Shown here piece after piece: positions 33,689 to 41,694 of a stretch of 64,000 nucleotides of DNA. Location of the stretch: the NCBI GenBank assembly GCA_036381895.1, contig DASVBY010000045.1:1-64000 (forward strand), in the 5' to 3' direction. Source of the DNA: JACQFZ01 sp036381895 (GTDB lineage: Bacteria > Pseudomonadota > Gammaproteobacteria > Acidiferrobacterales > Sulfurifustaceae). The position numbers were made by a program, and so were the translations under genes. Each line of letters opens with the position of its first letter. The stretch's first letter is position 1. The notes below the pieces were generated by a model. The model had not been told where the DNA came from. It searched no databases and worked only from the letters and a program-made list of their open reading frames with translations.

Positions 33689-34555
33689 CTAGGCGACGAG
33701 CAGGCTGCCGAGGTCGCAGGCGGCGGCGCGCAGGTGCGGCAGGATGCGGGTTTCCATCTCGCGTACGCTCACGCGCGCCGCCTGCGCACCGACATTCATC
33801 GCCGATACCACGTTGCCGTGCACGTCCTTGACCGGCACCGCGATCGAGCGCAGGCCGAGCTCGAGCTCCTGGTCTACGATCGAGTAGCCGTTGACGCGCA
33901 CGTCGTCGAGGATCTGCGCGAGCTTCTCGCGGGAAGTCACCGTGCGCTCGGTGTACGGGCGGAGCTTGACGCGCGCGAGGTACGCCTCGAGCTCGGTTGG
34001 CGCGAGATGCGCGAGCAGCACGCGGCCCATGGAGCTGCAATACGCCGGGAGGCGGCTCCCGATGCGCAAGTCCACCGACATGATGCGCGTCGTCTTCTTC
34101 GAGCGCGCGACGTAGAGAATGTCCTCGTCGTCGAGGATCGCCATGGAGCACGATTCGTGCACCAGTTCGTTGACCTGATCGAGAAACGGCTGGGCCGAGA
34201 GCACGAGCGGCGTCGAGGACAGATAGGCGTGCCCGAGCGTCAGGACCTTCGGCTGCAGGGCGAAGTGGCGATCGTTCGCCGTCACGTAACCGAGCTTCGC
34301 GAGCGTGTACAGGCAGCGGCGCACGGCGGCGCGCGGGATCCCGGTCTTGTGGCTCAGCTGCGCGATCGTCTGGCTCTGCGGGCTCTGCGAGAACGCGCGG
34401 ATCACGGCGAGTCCGCGCGCGAGCGAGGCCATGAAGTTCGGATCGCCCGGATAGGCCGGCGCGGCGCTCGCCGGCGGCTCCGTGGGCGCCGATCGAGGCT
34501 TCGTCTCGCCGCGACTCCCATTCTTGCGCCTGCCGCGCGCGACGACCGTTGCCAT
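33689..34555 (-). CDS. pcaR: IclR-family regulator of the pca genes (PcaR/PobR/PcaU group)
   Basis: The protein has 288 residues. After a low-complexity basic N-terminus, a winged helix-turn-helix (FMASLARGLAVIRAFSQ, TIAQLSHKTGIPRAAVRRCLYTL) is followed by the IclR effector domain ending MNVGAQAARVS. The sequence is close to the beta-ketoadipate regulators PcaR, PobR and PcaU. It is divergent from pcaIJ, and a PcaR-like site lies between them. 3-oxoadipate is the usual inducer of PcaR; here this is inferred. Confidence 0.88.
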   Translation of the reverse strand: MATVVARGRRKNGSRGETKPRSAPTEPPASAAPAYPGDPNFMASLARGLAVIRAFSQSPQSQTIAQLSHKTGIPRAAVRRCLYTLAKLGYVTANDRHFALQPKVLTLGHAYLSSTPLVLSAQPFLDQVNELVHESCSMAILDDEDILYVARSKKTTRIMSVDLRIGSRLPAYCSSMGRVLLAHLAPTELEAYLARVKLRPYTERTVTSREKLAQILDDVRVNGYSIVDQELELGLRSIAVPVKDVHGNVVSAMNVGAQAARVSVREMETRILPHLRAAACDLGSLLVA

Positions 34556-34586
34556 TCGCTTCTCCCGCGTAGTCTTTACTGCAGAC

Positions 34587-34618
34587 GAGCGATAACCGCA
34601 CGAACCGCGGATAATCGC
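34587..34618. promoter_or_regulatory. Putative PcaR operator
   Basis: GAGCGATAACCGCAC (34587-34601) matches the Pseudomonas putida PcaR site, which I recall as GTTCGATAATCGCAC, at 12 of 15 positions. A second core, GATAATCGC (34610-34618), repeats it 19 bp further on. The pair lies just before the predicted pcaI promoter and about 32 bp from the pcaR start, so it could control both. Confidence 0.5.
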
Positions 34619-34620
34619 CC

Positions 34621-34649
34621 TTGTAAGGCGCACGTTTATACCAAATAAT
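34621..34649 (+). promoter_or_regulatory. Predicted sigma-70 promoter of pcaIJ
   Basis: TTGTAA (34621-34626) and AATAAT (34644-34649) are separated by exactly 17 bp. The element is a clear AT-rich island about 140 nt before pcaI, directly after the putative PcaR sites. Confidence 0.5.
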
Positions 34650-34787
34650 TCGAGCGTCCGTGCAGGGCGTGGCGCGCAAGGCGCTGCGCGCCGCCGGGCG
34701 GCGCCGTAACGGCGCACACGGCAACAGACCGCAGGCCGCGCGCGGTGCCGCGCCCGCGGCGGCGCATCCCACCGGAGAAGCGTGTAA

Positions 34788-35651
34788 ATGGCGGAGCTTA
34801 CGTCGTTGCGCGACGCGATCGCCTCGCTCATCCACGACGGCGATACCGTCGCGATGGAAGGTTTCACCCACCTGATTCCGTTCGCCGCGGGCTACGAGGT
34901 CATAAGACAGCAGCGCAGGAACCTCACGCTCGTGCGCATGACGCCGGACCTCATCTACGACCAGCTGATCGGCGCGGGCTGCGCGCGCAAGCTTGTGTTC
35001 TCGTGGGGCGGCAATCCGGGCGTCGGCTCGCTGCACCGGCTGCGCGACGCGGTCGAGAAGGGCTGGCCGCACCCGCTCGAGATCGAGGAGCACAGCCACG
35101 CGGCGCTCGCGAACGCCTACGTCGCGGGCGCGTCCAATCTTCCCTTCGCGGTCTTCCGGGGCTACACCGGCTCCGATCTGCCCAAGTACAACGACCGCAT
35201 CCGCTTCATCCGCTGCCCGTTCACCGGGGAGGAACTTGCGGCCGTTCCTTCGGTGCGGCCGGACGTGGCCGTGATTCACGCGCAGAAGGCCGACCGCAAG
35301 GGCAACGTGCTGCTCTGGGGGATCCTCGGAGTGCAGAAGGAAGCCGTGCTCGCGGCGAAGCGGGCGATCGTGACGGTCGAGGAGATCGTCGACGATCTCG
35401 GCGCCGCGCCGAACGCGTGCATCCTGCCGTCGTGGGTCGTGACCGCGGTGTGCCACGTGCCCGGCGGCGCGCAGCCGTCGTATGCGATGGGCTACTACGA
35501 ACGCGACAACCGCTTCTACCAGGAGTGGGACGGGATCGCGCGTACGCGCGAGAGCTTCCAGGCGTGGATCAAGCGCCACGTGCTCGATACCGAGGATTTC
35601 GAAGCGTTCAAGCGCGTGCTCCGCGAGTCGGCGCGCCGGGAGGTGGCCTGA
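34788..35651 (+). CDS. pcaI: 3-oxoadipate CoA-transferase, subunit A
   Basis: The protein has 287 residues and is a family I CoA-transferase alpha subunit. Recognisable elements are the N-terminal DGDTVAMEGFTHLIPFAAGYE loop and the VSSVRPDVAVIHAQ-like segment (here PSVRPDVAVIHAQKAD). With PcaJ it transfers CoA from succinyl-CoA to 3-oxoadipate. Its stop overlaps the pcaJ start by one base (TGATG), so expression is coupled. Close paralogues act on other 3-oxoacids (for example glutaconate), but the pca neighbours support PcaI. Confidence 0.88.
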   Translation: MAELTSLRDAIASLIHDGDTVAMEGFTHLIPFAAGYEVIRQQRRNLTLVRMTPDLIYDQLIGAGCARKLVFSWGGNPGVGSLHRLRDAVEKGWPHPLEIEEHSHAALANAYVAGASNLPFAVFRGYTGSDLPKYNDRIRFIRCPFTGEELAAVPSVRPDVAVIHAQKADRKGNVLLWGILGVQKEAVLAAKRAIVTVEEIVDDLGAAPNACILPSWVVTAVCHVPGGAQPSYAMGYYERDNRFYQEWDGIARTRESFQAWIKRHVLDTEDFEAFKRVLRESARREVA

Positions 35652-36427
35652 TGAACGCTCCTGCCTTCACGACCGAAGAGGTCATGACGGTCGCGGCCGC
35701 GCGCATGCTGAAGAACGGCGCGGTGTGCTTCGTCGGCATCGGCCTGCCGTCGACCGCCGCGAATCTCGCGCGCCTGACGCACGCGCCCGATCTCGTGCTC
35801 ATCTACGAGTCCGGGCCGATCGGTGCGAAGCCGCACGTGCTGCCGCTGTCGATCGGCGACGGCAACCTGGCCGAGACCGCCGACACGGTGGTGTCCACGC
35901 CCGAGATCTTCCAGTACTGGCTCCAGGGCGGGCGCATCGGGATCGGATTCCTCGGCGCAGCGCAGATCGACCGCTACGCCAACATCAACACGACGGTGAT
36001 CGGCGACTATCGCAAGCCGAAGACGCGGCTGCCGGGTGCCGGCGGAGCGCCCGAGATCGCCGCCTGTGCGGGCGAGATCTTCATCATCCTGCGGCAGTCG
36101 AAGCGCGCCTTCGTCGAGAAGCTCGACTTCATCACCTCGGTCGGACACCTCGACGGGGGCGATGCGCGCCGCCGGCTGGGCCTGCCCGGCAAAGGACCGG
36201 CGGCGGTGATCACGGATCTCTGCATACTCGAGCCCGACGCCGAGACCAGGGAGCTCGTCGTGACGCACCTGCATCCGGGCATCACGCGCGAGCAGGTGCA
36301 GGAGGCGACCGGCTGGCCGGTTCGCTTCGCGGCCGAGGTGCGCGAGACCGGCGCACCGACCGCGACCGAGCTCGAAGCGCTGCGCGACGTGCAGCGCCGC
36401 ACGGCCGAAGCGCACGGCCGTGCCTGA
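35651..36427 (+). CDS. pcaJ: 3-oxoadipate CoA-transferase, subunit B
   Basis: The protein has 258 residues. The catalytic glutamate of family I CoA-transferases lies in LVLIYESGPIGAKP, and the GIGLPSTAANLARLTHAPD and HPGITREQVQEATGW segments are typical of the beta subunit. It forms the heteromer with PcaI. pcaB follows only after a 279-nt gap that contains a hairpin, so these two genes may form their own transcription unit. Confidence 0.88.
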   Translation: MNAPAFTTEEVMTVAAARMLKNGAVCFVGIGLPSTAANLARLTHAPDLVLIYESGPIGAKPHVLPLSIGDGNLAETADTVVSTPEIFQYWLQGGRIGIGFLGAAQIDRYANINTTVIGDYRKPKTRLPGAGGAPEIAACAGEIFIILRQSKRAFVEKLDFITSVGHLDGGDARRRLGLPGKGPAAVITDLCILEPDAETRELVVTHLHPGITREQVQEATGWPVRFAAEVRETGAPTATELEALRDVQRRTAEAHGRA

Positions 36428-36452
36428 GCCGGCGATCCGGGCCCAGTCGGTG

Positions 36453-36476
36453 CCCGGCTCCGGTCGCGGAGCCGGG
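36453..36476. repeat. 9-bp perfect hairpin between pcaJ and pcaB
   Basis: CCCGGCTCC (36453-36461) pairs with GGAGCCGGG (36468-36476) across a 6-nt loop, 26 nt after pcaJ. No T-run follows. The remaining gap up to pcaB shows no gene. Confidence 0.5.
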
Positions 36477-36706
36477 CCGGCGCCCGGAGCGCCGATCGAG
36501 ATTTTCCAAACGGACGCGCATGGCAGGTACGCGCCGACGGACGTTCGGCTGAGGACTGCCAGGCGCCCGCGGGCGGGAAGTGCGTCGGGCGGGATGTTAT
36601 CCTCCAAGGCGGGTACGAAACGCCGTTCCTCGACCATCGACGCGCACGCCCCGAGCCCGCCGACCCGATCGCGGCGCGCGGCATTGCCGGCGCCAGGGTG
36701 TTTGCT

Positions 36707-38083
36707 ATGAGCGAACCGTCATCGCGCTCGCGGCGGCTGCTCGATCCGCTCCTCACGACCAAAGCCATGCGCGCCGTGTTCAGCGACCACGGCCGCCTTC
36801 AGGCCATGCTCGACTTCGAGGCCGCGCTCGCGCGCGCGGAAGCGGCGGTGGGCGTCGTTCCGGAGACCGCGGCGGCTGCGATCGCCGCGCAGTGCGGCGC
36901 CGAACTCTACGACATCGACGCGCTCGCCGCCCGCGCGGCAGCCGCCGGCAATCTCGCGATTCCTCTGGTGCAGGAGCTCACTGCGCGCGTGGCGCAGCGC
37001 GACGCACAGGCGGCCGGCTTCGTCCACTGGGGCGCGACGAGTCAGGACGTGATCGATACGGGCCTGGTGCTGCAGCTGCGGGCGGCGTGCGATCTGATCG
37101 AAGCCGACGTCGAAGCGCTCGCCGCCGCGCTCGCGCGCCTCGCCGCCGCGCACGCGCGTACGCCGCTCGCCGCGCGTACGCTGCTGCAGCACGCGCTGCC
37201 GACGACGTTCGGTCTCAAGCTCGCCGGGTGGCTCGATGCGCTCGAGCGCGACCGCGCGCGCCTGCGCGCGGCGCGCGGGCGGATGCTGGTGCTGCAGTTC
37301 GGCGGCGCTGCGGGCACGCTGGCCGCGCTCGGCGAGCACGGGCCCGCGGTGGCGGCGGCGCTCGCGCGCGAGCTCGGGCTCGCCTGTCCGGCGCTGCCGT
37401 GGCACACGCACCGCGACCGCCTGGCGGAGGCGGCCACGACGCTGGGGCTGCTCGCCGGCACCCTCGGCAAGATCGGCCGCGACGTCACGCTGCTCATGCA
37501 GACCGAAGTGGCCGAGGCGCTCGAACCGTCGGCGCCGGGGCGCGGCGGCTCTTCGACGCTTCCGCACAAGCGCAATCCCGTCGGCAGCCTGGTCGCGGCG
37601 GCGGCGGCGCTGCGCGTGCCGCACCTCGTAGCCACGATGCTCGCCGCCATGGTGCAGGAGCACGAGCGCGCCGCAGGGGCATGGCACGCCGAATGGGAAG
37701 TGCTGCCGGAGATCTGCGCGCTCACGGCCGGCGCGGCGGCGCAGCTGCGCCAGGTGATCGAGGGGCTCGAAATCGATCCCGCGCGCATGCGCGCGAATCT
37801 CGAGCAGACGCGCGGACTGATCATGGCCGAAGCGGTCACCATGGCGCTCGCGCGCACGCTCGGCCGCGACGCCGCGCACCGGCTCGTGGAGGCGGCGAGC
37901 CGCCGCGCGGCGGCCGAAGGCCGGCACCTGCGCGACGTGCTCGCGGCCGACGCCGAGGCGGCGCGCCATCTCGCCGCGGCCGATCTCGATCGACTGTTCG
38001 ATCCGTCGAGCTATATCGGATCCGCGGAGCAGATGGTCGAGCGCGTGCTCGGCGAGTGGTCGGACGCGGGCGGCCGGAAGTAA
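36707..38083 (+). CDS. pcaB: 3-carboxy-cis,cis-muconate cycloisomerase
   Basis: The protein has 458 residues in the fumarase/aspartase superfamily. The signature loop SSTLPHKRNP begins at residue 282, and the other conserved blocks are VHWGATSQDVIDTGLVLQ and TLLQHALPTTFG. It cycloisomerises 3-carboxymuconate, the product of protocatechuate 3,4-dioxygenase. ATG 36707, 9 nt after CCAGGG, is preferred over GTG 36698. It heads pcaB-pcaD-pcaC; no pcaHG genes are in the window. Confidence 0.93.
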   Translation: MSEPSSRSRRLLDPLLTTKAMRAVFSDHGRLQAMLDFEAALARAEAAVGVVPETAAAAIAAQCGAELYDIDALAARAAAAGNLAIPLVQELTARVAQRDAQAAGFVHWGATSQDVIDTGLVLQLRAACDLIEADVEALAAALARLAAAHARTPLAARTLLQHALPTTFGLKLAGWLDALERDRARLRAARGRMLVLQFGGAAGTLAALGEHGPAVAAALARELGLACPALPWHTHRDRLAEAATTLGLLAGTLGKIGRDVTLLMQTEVAEALEPSAPGRGGSSTLPHKRNPVGSLVAAAAALRVPHLVATMLAAMVQEHERAAGAWHAEWEVLPEICALTAGAAAQLRQVIEGLEIDPARMRANLEQTRGLIMAEAVTMALARTLGRDAAHRLVEAASRRAAAEGRHLRDVLAADAEAARHLAAADLDRLFDPSSYIGSAEQMVERVLGEWSDAGGRK

Positions 38084-38149
38084 AGCACATCGACGGCGCG
38101 ACTCGGGCGCTGCCGACGGTTCGTTTGTCATCGTTCTCGGGAGGGTGGC

Positions 38150-38935
38150 ATGGCTTTCGTTGATCTAGGGGGCGAGCGCTTCCGCTACGAGCTCGACGGC
38201 CCGCGCGATGCGCCGGCGCTCGTGCTCTCCAATTCGCTCGGCACGGACTTGTCCATGTGGGAGCCGCAGCTCGCGGCGTTCACGCCGCGGCTGCGCGTGC
38301 TCCGCTACGACCAGCGCGGGCACGGCGAGTCCGCGGCCACGCCGGGCCCGTACCGCATGGAGCAGCTCGGGCGCGACGTGCTGCGGCTGCTCGATGCGCT
38401 CGGGATCGAGCGCGCGAGCTTCTGCGGCATCTCCATGGGCGGCGCCACCGGCATGTGGCTCGGCGTACACGCGCCCGAGCGCTTCGACAAGCTGGTGTTG
38501 TGCAATACCGGCGCGCACATCGGGACGGCCGAGCTCTGGAACGCGCGCATCGCGGCGCTGCGCCAGGGCGGCACCGCCGGCATCGCGCACGGGCTGATGG
38601 AGCGCTGGTTCACGCCGGCGTTCCGGGCGCGCGAGCCGCAGACGGTGGAGCGCATGCGGCGCATCGTCGAGCGCACGTCGACCGAAGGGTACATCGCCTG
38701 CTGCGAGGCGATCCGCGATCACGACGAGCGCGAGACCGTGAGCCGCATACGCATGCCGACGCTCGTCATCGCCGGCACCCGGGACGTGGCGACGCCGCCC
38801 GCCGACGGGCGGTTCCTGGCCGAGCGCATCCCCGGGGCGCGCTACCTCGAGCTCGACGTCGCGCACCTCTCGAACATCGAGATGCCGCGCGAATTCAACG
38901 ACGCGGTGCTGCGGTTCCTGACGGCGGAGGGCTGA
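38150..38935 (+). CDS. pcaD: 3-oxoadipate enol-lactonase
   Basis: The protein has 261 residues with an alpha/beta hydrolase fold. The nucleophile is S95 in GISMGG, preceded by LSNSLGTDLSMWEPQ and RYDQRGHGES, which are characteristic of PcaD. It hydrolyses the enol-lactone to 3-oxoadipate. The pcaC start lies 1 nt after the stop. Confidence 0.94.
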   Translation: MAFVDLGGERFRYELDGPRDAPALVLSNSLGTDLSMWEPQLAAFTPRLRVLRYDQRGHGESAATPGPYRMEQLGRDVLRLLDALGIERASFCGISMGGATGMWLGVHAPERFDKLVLCNTGAHIGTAELWNARIAALRQGGTAGIAHGLMERWFTPAFRAREPQTVERMRRIVERTSTEGYIACCEAIRDHDERETVSRIRMPTLVIAGTRDVATPPADGRFLAERIPGARYLELDVAHLSNIEMPREFNDAVLRFLTAEG

Positions 38936-38936
38936 C

Positions 38937-39332
38937 ATGGACGACCGCGAACGCCACGAACAGGGCATGAAGGTGCGCCGCGCGGTGCTCGGCGATGCGC
39001 ACGTCGACCGTACGCTCGAGCGGCGCAGCGCGTTCAACGAGGAGTTTCAGGACCTCATCACGCGCTACGCCTGGGGAGAAATCTGGACGCGCCCGGGACT
39101 GCCGCGCAAGACGCGCAGCCTGCTCACGCTGGTGATGCTGGTGGCGCTGAATCGCGGGGAGGAGCTGCGCCTGCACACGCGCGGCGCGCTCAATAACGGC
39201 GTTACCCGCGAGGAGATCAAGGAGGCGCTGCTGCAGGCGGCGATCTACTGCGGGGTGCCCGCGGCCAATTCGGCCTTCCACATCGTCGAGCAGGCACTCG
39301 CGGAGATCGACGCGGCCGGGAAAGCGCCGTAA
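38937..39332 (+). CDS. pcaC: 4-carboxymuconolactone decarboxylase
   Basis: The protein has 131 residues, the usual length. The family motif is around LNRGEELRLHTRGALNNG and AAIYCGVPAANSAFH, which contain the conserved Glu, Cys and His. It decarboxylates 4-carboxymuconolactone to the enol-lactone that PcaD then opens. The upstream pcaD and pcaB are on the same short operon. Confidence 0.95.
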   Translation: MDDRERHEQGMKVRRAVLGDAHVDRTLERRSAFNEEFQDLITRYAWGEIWTRPGLPRKTRSLLTLVMLVALNRGEELRLHTRGALNNGVTREEIKEALLQAAIYCGVPAANSAFHIVEQALAEIDAAGKAP

Positions 39333-39490
39333 GCGGCCGGCCCAGGCAAACGGCCCTCGGGCGCGCGGTGCAGCGCTGCCGCCCGCCCGGCATAATGGTC
39401 GGCCCGCTCCCGAGCGCCGGCGCGCCGTGGGTGCCTGCCGTCGGCGTCGACCCGGCGGAAACCGCGGGCGCGGGTCAAGGACAAGGACGC

Positions 39491-40555
39491 ATGGAATCGC
39501 GCCTGCCGCCCGACCGCTCGCAGGACCGGGTACTCACGCATCGCTCGCTCCTCATGACCGGCGTGTTCGCGTCGGTCGTCATCCTGCTCGTTCTCGTCTG
39601 GTACCTGATCGACGTGCTGGTGCTCGCATTCGCCGCGGCGCTGCTGGCGCTCGTGGTGCGCACCCCGGCCGACTGGCTGAGCAGCCGGACCGGACTGCCG
39701 GTCGGCTGGTCGCTCGCCGTCGTCTTGGTGGCCTTCGCGGCGCTGTTCGTCGCCGGCGGCATCGCGTTCGGCACCACGATGGCGGCGCAGATGACGCAGT
39801 TGACGCAGAAGCTGCCGGAGATCATCCGCTCGCTCACCCGGCAGTTCGAAGGGTACGCGTGGGTCTTCAGCGAGATCGATCTGCGCCAGCTCCTCACCGG
39901 CGGCGCCGATTTCCTCGGGCGCGGCTTCCGGCTGCTCTCGAGCACGTTCGGCGCCGTCGCCGCGTTCGGCATCGTCGTGCTGATGGGGATCTTCTTCGCG
40001 ATCCAGCCGAAGCTCTACATCGACGGGCTGGTGCAGCTGTTCGCGGTGCACAAGCGCAATCGCATCCGCGAGGTGCTTCAGGCGATCGGGCGGATCCTGC
40101 GCTGGTGGCTGCTCGGACAGCTCACGCTCATGCTCGCGGTGGGCGTCATGAGCGGAGTGGGGCTGTGGCTCATCGGCGTACCGTTCGCGCTCGTGCTCGG
40201 CGTGCTGTCCGGGCTGCTCAACTTCGTGCCGTACCTCGGACCGATCTTCGCCACCATTCCGGCGGTGCTGGTCGCGCTCTCGGAGAGTCCGACGCTCGCG
40301 GCGTACACGCTGCTGCTCTACGTCTTCGTCCAGGTGATCGAAGGCAACCTGCTCGAGCCGATCGTGCAGCAGCGCGCGGTTTACCTCGCGCCGGCGCTGG
40401 TGCTGTTGGCGCAGATCGTCCTCGGCATCCTCATCGGCCTTCCCGGCGTGATGCTCGCGACCCCGCTCGCCGCTGCCGGCATGGTGGCGGTGAAGATGCT
40501 CTACATCGAGGACGTGCTCGGCGCCAAGGCGCGGCTGCCGCAGCACGCCGACTAA
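39491..40555 (+). CDS. AI-2E/PerM family membrane transporter
   Basis: The protein has 354 residues with seven or eight predicted membrane helices. The PerM-type central segment ends with LLNFVPYLGPIFATIPAVLVAL and VQVIEGNLLEPIVQQRAVYLAPALVLLAQ. Family members export diverse substrates or exchange sodium for protons; none can be assigned here. ATG 39491 follows a weak AAGGAC site. Its last four bases overlap the convergent paaX gene. It has no evident link to the aromatic pathways on either side. Confidence 0.88.
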   Translation: MESRLPPDRSQDRVLTHRSLLMTGVFASVVILLVLVWYLIDVLVLAFAAALLALVVRTPADWLSSRTGLPVGWSLAVVLVAFAALFVAGGIAFGTTMAAQMTQLTQKLPEIIRSLTRQFEGYAWVFSEIDLRQLLTGGADFLGRGFRLLSSTFGAVAAFGIVVLMGIFFAIQPKLYIDGLVQLFAVHKRNRIREVLQAIGRILRWWLLGQLTLMLAVGVMSGVGLWLIGVPFALVLGVLSGLLNFVPYLGPIFATIPAVLVALSESPTLAAYTLLLYVFVQVIEGNLLEPIVQQRAVYLAPALVLLAQIVLGILIGLPGVMLATPLAAAGMVAVKMLYIEDVLGAKARLPQHAD

Positions 40556-41538
40556 GGCAGCGGCGCCAGCCCGCCGAAGCGTTCGAAGAACGCGGGGCTC
40601 GCCGGCGGCAGCGGTCCGTGCGGACCTTCCAGGCGCTCCATCAGGTAGCGCTCGGTCTCCCCGTAGGTAAGCCGATAGAGGTCGCGGCACAGGTCGTAGG
40701 CGACGCGGCCGGGCCAGTCGCGCGGGAGCAGTTCGGCCGGAAACTGCGGGTCGTGCAGGATCACGCGCCGGAACGCGTGGATCAGGAGCGTGCGCACGAT
40801 GAAGGCCTGTTCGGGGCTCGGCGCCGGGCGCTCCTTGAAGTAGGCGCGGACGGGCTCGAAGCGCTTGATGAAGCGGCGGTAGTCGCTCGCGAGCTGTCCG
40901 AGGTTCCAGCACTGTTCCACCAAGCCCCGCAGCGGCCGCGCCTGCAGCGCGTCGTGCTCGCGCGCCGCCATCACGAATACTTTGTGCTCGAGACCGAGGC
41001 CGCGCAGGATCTCGCTCAGCGTGGCCGGATCGGCGGCCGGGCGTGCGAACAGGCCCGGGGCGATCATGCCGAAGCCTTCCCATTCGAGATCCTTGCGGAG
41101 CTCGGCGCGCAGCGCCGCGCCATTCCACGTGCGCGGCAGCGCCACCAGGGTCCAGGCGCCGTCCCAGTGCTGCGCCGGCAGCGTGTACACGCGCCGGTAC
41201 GCGTGCTCGAAACGGCGGCGGCCCGAGGCGGTGAGGGCGTAGAGGCTGCGGCGGCCTTCGCGGCGCGACTCGAGCCAGCCTTCGCGCGTCAGCCGAAAGA
41301 CGCTCGTGCGGGTCAGGCGATGATCGACGCCGAAGGGGGCGAGCAGATCGATCAGGCCCGAGAGCCAGATCTCGCCGCCGTGGGGAACGATGGCGTCTCC
41401 GAGGATGGTAACGACGAGCGACTTGGCGCGCGGGGGCTGCTGCGCCATGAAGCGTTCCAGCCAGCGATCGACGTACGCGTTTCCGGGAGGAGAGGCGGGC
41501 GCATTCTTGCGCGGCGAAGGCGCGGATCGGCTGGCCAT
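40552..41538 (-). CDS. paaX: Phenylacetate-responsive transcriptional repressor PaaX
   Basis: The protein has 328 residues. The N-terminal winged-helix domain (AKSLVVTILGDAIVPHGGEIWLSGLIDLLAPFGV, in parts) and the central and C-terminal PaaX domains (EHAYRRVYTLP, HWDGAWTLVALP, LHDPQFPAELLPRDWPG) match PaaX. PaaX represses paa operons and is released by phenylacetyl-CoA. It is divergent from paaA, and its likely sites lie over the paaA promoter. ATG 41538 begins the homologous part. Confidence 0.92.
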   Translation of the reverse strand: MASRSAPSPRKNAPASPPGNAYVDRWLERFMAQQPPRAKSLVVTILGDAIVPHGGEIWLSGLIDLLAPFGVDHRLTRTSVFRLTREGWLESRREGRRSLYALTASGRRRFEHAYRRVYTLPAQHWDGAWTLVALPRTWNGAALRAELRKDLEWEGFGMIAPGLFARPAADPATLSEILRGLGLEHKVFVMAAREHDALQARPLRGLVEQCWNLGQLASDYRRFIKRFEPVRAYFKERPAPSPEQAFIVRTLLIHAFRRVILHDPQFPAELLPRDWPGRVAYDLCRDLYRLTYGETERYLMERLEGPHGPLPPASPAFFERFGGLAPLP

Positions 41539-41613
41539 GCGATTTCTACTTGCGGACGGTGGGGATTGTAGCGTCCCCCGGCGAGCGGGCAACGGCGCCC
41601 GCGCAGCGAATTT

Positions 41614-41660
41614 TATGTGTGACAAATTTTTTGTTGACGTATCACGAACTGTATCACATA
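41614..41660. promoter_or_regulatory. Putative PaaX operator repeats
   Basis: TATGTGTGAC (41614-41623) is an imperfect inverted copy (8 of 10) of GTATCACATA (41651-41660). GTATCAC also occurs directly repeated at 41639-41645 and 41651-41657. The repeats cover the -35 to -10 region of the paaA promoter, a position suited to repression. Confidence 0.5.
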
Positions 41661-41662
41661 AT
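41634..41662 (+). promoter_or_regulatory. Strong predicted sigma-70 promoter of the paa operon
   Basis: TTGACG (41634-41639) and CATAAT (41657-41662) are separated by 17 bp, giving 5 of 6 matches in each hexamer. This is the best sigma-70 promoter I see in the window. Transcription would begin at about 41669. Confidence 0.7.
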
Positions 41663-41694
41663 CGTTGGCATCCAGACACCAGGGGCAAAGGCCT

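Noticed and set aside
41665..41694. paaA starting at TTG 41665
   Set aside because: This codon lies upstream of the predicted transcription start, directly after the -10 hexamer; the extra residues have no homology.
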